DNA of 64,000 nt, from contig AP031356.1 in the NCBI GenBank assembly GCA_037833965.1, positions 11,678,501-11,742,500 of the forward strand, given 5' to 3'. A model generated the notes under the pieces. That model was not told the DNA's origin. It made no database searches and saw only the letters and a program-made list of their open reading frames with translations. Source of the DNA: Marchantia polymorpha subsp. ruderalis (taxonomy: Eukaryota; Streptophyta; Marchantiopsida; Marchantiales; Marchantiaceae). Positions 61,061 to 64,000 of this stretch are shown here, piece by piece. A program made the translations under genes and the position numbers. Positions within the stretch are counted from its first letter, which is position 1. The number at the start of each line of letters is the position of its first letter.

Positions 61061-62949
61061 CTCCTTTTATAATCGATCATCCATTCGAAGTCCTCTCGCC
61101 TCGTTCAATCGGCAGCTCTTGCAGCTTTCTGGGCACTGATTGATCTTCACAGTGGATAGGCACAGTCAGAGGGAAACTCCCCCATATCCTTATTCCAATT
61201 GCTCCATGTGCTCGACGAGCTAAATCAATCCGCAAACTGATCCCATCAGCAACCCTCTACACCTGTTCATTGTTTCATTGGTATCCGGAACAGGACCGAT
61301 TGCTTGGGTCGCTCTATGTCTGCATCAGATAGAAATCATCATAGCAGTACTTGTGTTGTACTTGCTTGATATATCATTTTAGATTGCAGATCGTTCAGAT
61401 GGAGTCGGTATTATCTTGATGGCTAGTATTTCCAGGCGGTTAGTTAGCACCATATGGAGGCAGAAAACTGTGGGCGATTAAATGAAGCATATCTTCGAAA
61501 CCTGGACTTGGAAATCTGTCCATAAATTAGTCTCGGTGCTCTGAATTAGTCCTGATTCCCGATGCTGTTCACCTCACACAAGAGATCAGATGAGTCCAAG
61601 TTAGACTGCCGCCAGAGTCCCACCGCAGTTCTTTCCTAAGTTGATGCTACAGGGGCCGAGCTAACTCTTAGCCTTGTGGATTCGTCTATGTAACATTTGA
61701 TGTGCTCTGCTAGTCCCATCTTTTTTTTATCTTTACTTGATGTCTTCTTGTTAAACACTTTCGGATCGTAAGTAATATTTATATCTCGATTTGTGCGTGT
61801 CATCCTTATCGTAGACTGTGTGACTGTGCACAGAAATACACCCAGTTCAAGATTCCATACATGAATTTAAAATTAATTTGCTCAAGCAAACAACAAAACT
61901 GGATCAAGGCAAAATTCGTCAGATAATTTCTCGACTTATCTTGACTGCACCTTGCACTCGTCAATCCTCTCAAAAAAGGTTGACCATGAAACGTTAGTAG
62001 GAATGTAGATGAACATTAACTCTCATGTCCGAGGAAGATGATGCTTGAAGACAAACAAGCTAAAGAACAATAATGCAACTTATGAAACGTAAGAAAGACG
62101 TGAGTCCCACATACCACTCGAAACACTTCTTGCTCTTTTCTACTAATCATTTCTAAATTGCCCCTATAATTTTAAATTATTGAACTATAAATTTTGACAT
62201 CGTAAAACAAGGAATATTTCATGAAGTAGCTCAAATAACTGGAGGATGTGTAGAAAAATGTTTAGATTTCAATAATCATATAGCAATCTATTAAGAATCT
62301 TGTCAAAAGATAAACAAAATTGTTGTCAACCATAAGTCAAGAAGTATTTTCTTTAACATGTTGAGTGTTCCAAATAACAACTCACTTTAAACTTGAAATA
62401 ATACTCGAAGTTTCAAAATTGGAATTACTAACACTCCAAGCGAGAAAGTTGGAAATAGTTACATTCGAACCCAGGAAACTGAAAATATCATTGATACTCG
62501 AAGAGCAAAGAGAACTAGTTTTGATTAAAGTATGATTTAGTGTTGATGTTTATTCAGACTTGTTGAATTTTGAATATCTTTGGCACTCGGTTTTATTGGA
62601 TATTGACGATAAAACGTTTTGATCATTTTGGCAACGCTAGTTTAGTCAAGTTTGCAAGTTTACTTCATAGCCTTGCCAATGTATAATATATTTTAATCTC
62701 CTCTAATTAATGCGAGAGTTTATAATCTTAGAAATTTTGATTTATGTAGAAGAGGATAATCTTAGAAATTTCAAATTCTTCTTCTTTGTTAATCTCAATA
62801 GATTGCGAAAATGCTCGCAATCTAAAAGATTTATATAGGTTAATGACATGTGCAACGTTTGAAAATTAATCATATGGTAATGGTAAATAGATCAAGCCCG
62901 TGGTATCCAAAGGGTCAAAAGGCTAAATAATACAATACAAAAAATCCAA
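61061..62949. other. intergenic, no gene recognised
   Basis: A TATA-like TTTATAATC occurs at about 61066, but no coding frame follows. From 61860 the DNA becomes AT-rich. No RNA gene was recognised. Confidence 0.4.
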
Positions 62950-64000
62950 CTCCAAACAAGGAGAGAACATATAGAACCCCCTAGCTAGTGTCCAAAGCAC
63001 TAGAACGGTAACAAATAACATCCCTAATGTAACAACCTAAATCATAAGGCTCAAGCTGAAGCAAAGAATAAAAATTCTCAACAACAACTTTATGAGCCAC
63101 TCTGATCTCTACATATCTAGTACAAGTAAGAAATACATGCTCTTCATCCTCAACTTTCCTACCATCACATAGCCTACAAATACGTTCACTCCTATCAATG
63201 TTCAACCAACGCCCTTCTTCAATCCCAAGACTATGAGATCCTGTTCTATGTCTAGCAATAATATGACATAAAGAAGTAGATATCTCAGCAAGTAAGTATC
63301 CTTGCTCACAATAAACAAGCATAGGATTCACATGAAGTTGATAAAACTGCATCTTGGTGCCTCGTCTGCTCCACATAATGCTGAGAAATTCCTCCTTAAT
63401 ACGCTCGCGTAGGGCAATAGGTTGCAAATCCCAATCGAGTTCCGTCACATTCCACCTCAAAGACCAAGTCACCACATCTGCAAACCAACCCTTGGAACGT
63501 GTGGCACGCAAAGCTTCAAGAGTAAGTTCAGAAGCATCAAGAGATCTCACTCTTTTGACGTAAGTGATAGTCAAAAAGAGAGCTTCAGCCTCAAGAGGTA
63601 GACAACCTGTTTCCGCAAGAAGAATTGCATAAGAAGTTTGGGTACTCACACCCAATTCTTCTTGTAAGAAGATCTTTTGCACCCTCTCCAAACGCTACCA
63701 ACCTGTCTTCTTACAACCAGGAGCTCACACTTGTGTTCCATATAAGATAACAGGAAACACTAAGCTCCTGATAAGAATTTTCTAAGACTCCAAGACACTA
63801 GATGAGCTCCTATCTATTTAGCAATGAATATAGAGCTTTGAAACCAGCTTCTACCCTCTTTTGCACACAAAGTGCCCAATATAATCAGATGAGAAATCAA
63901 TGTCCAAATATTTGTAACTTTTCACTTGTTCCAACTCTAATCCTTTGTAACAGAAAGAAAGCTTGGATCTAGTGCCCACAAGAATGACTTTGGTCTTCTC
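62950..64000 (-). mobile_element. 3' part of a LINE (non-LTR) retrotransposon, decayed, runs off the right edge
   Basis: At 64000-63700 the minus strand encodes the end of a LINE reverse transcriptase: EKTKVILVGTRSKLSF, LELEQVKSYKYLDIDFSSD, then stops and frame breaks. It continues with the C-terminal region at 63691-62981. A 5' portion presumably lies beyond the window. The 3' end near 62950 has no clear poly(A) but a T/A-rich tail on the minus strand. Confidence 0.82.
62981..63691 (-). pseudogene. LINE pol C-terminal region with zinc-binding domain
   Basis: An open stretch of 236 codons. It begins ERVQKIFLQEELGVSTQTSY, the usual link after the LINE reverse transcriptase, and contains a CRLCDGRKVEDEEHVFLTC motif, the Cys-Cys-His-Cys zinc-binding domain of plant non-LTR pol proteins (zf-RVT type). 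An in-frame TAG just before it (after KKTGW) and the broken upstream part show that it is a remnant and not a start-to-stop gene. Confidence 0.82.

Noticed and set aside
1-64000. CRISPR arrays, operons, prokaryotic ribosome sites, tRNA or rRNA genes
   Set aside because: None seen. The window is plant nuclear DNA with spliced genes, and scanning for tRNA T-loop motifs gave no foldable candidate.

Overview
This is nuclear DNA of a land plant. Every recognisable host gene is broken into exons by GT-AG introns of about 110 bp to 4.9 kb, and the proteins are plant-type: an ALE2-like receptor kinase, an organelle-directed FolD, an alpha carbonic anhydrase and the ribosome-assembly factor NOL6/Nrap. 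Most of the rest is AT-rich DNA filled with retroelements. The style of the Ty3/gypsy and LINE proteins, together with the compact genes, made me think of a bryophyte, perhaps a liverwort such as Marchantia. That species guess is inference from the style of the sequence and was not tested by any search.

Layout. 1-1722: last four exons of NOL6 (+). 1723-7000: intergenic, with a striking pair of back-to-back palindromes at 6366-6454. 7074-9872: a complete seven-exon secreted alpha carbonic anhydrase (+). 9873-13460: AT-rich DNA. 13463-17196: a Ty3/gypsy element that keeps an intact 894-codon RT-RNase H-integrase frame and a 3' LTR but has lost gag, protease and the 5' LTR. 18200-23744: a complete but dead Ty1/copia element (-), with two LTRs, a CATAT target-site duplication, PBS, PPT, and a 312-bp in-frame tandem duplication inside its reverse transcriptase. 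It sits inside a stretch that reads as open frame once the element is ignored. 24370-26120: a 31-bp minisatellite followed by a degenerate array with hairpin cores. 26.2-43 kb: AT-rich DNA holding possible unidentified exons on the minus strand, a decayed LINE piece, a mitochondrial nad9 fragment (NUMT) and an old 195-bp-spaced tandem duplication.

43.7-54.9 kb: the receptor-like kinase gene (+), with a GA-rich leader, a leader intron, a 4.9-kb first coding intron and eight coding exons that join to 670 codons plus stop. 57750-59746: FolD (-), five exons, 382 residues with an organelle-type N-terminal extension, convergent with the kinase. 59.8-61.1 kb: GC-rich promoter-like DNA. 62.95-64.0 kb: the 3' part of a decayed LINE (-) running off the window.

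The host genes look functionally unrelated (ribosome biogenesis, secreted CO2/bicarbonate chemistry, surface signalling, organellar one-carbon metabolism). I see no operon, CRISPR array or defence island, and none is expected here. The most notable points are the carbonic anhydrase with altered conserved positions, the FolD with Cys in place of the usual Arg of its GRS motif, the self-duplicated copia reverse transcriptase, the nad9 NUMT, and several near-perfect foldbacks, one of them inside a carbonic anhydrase intron.
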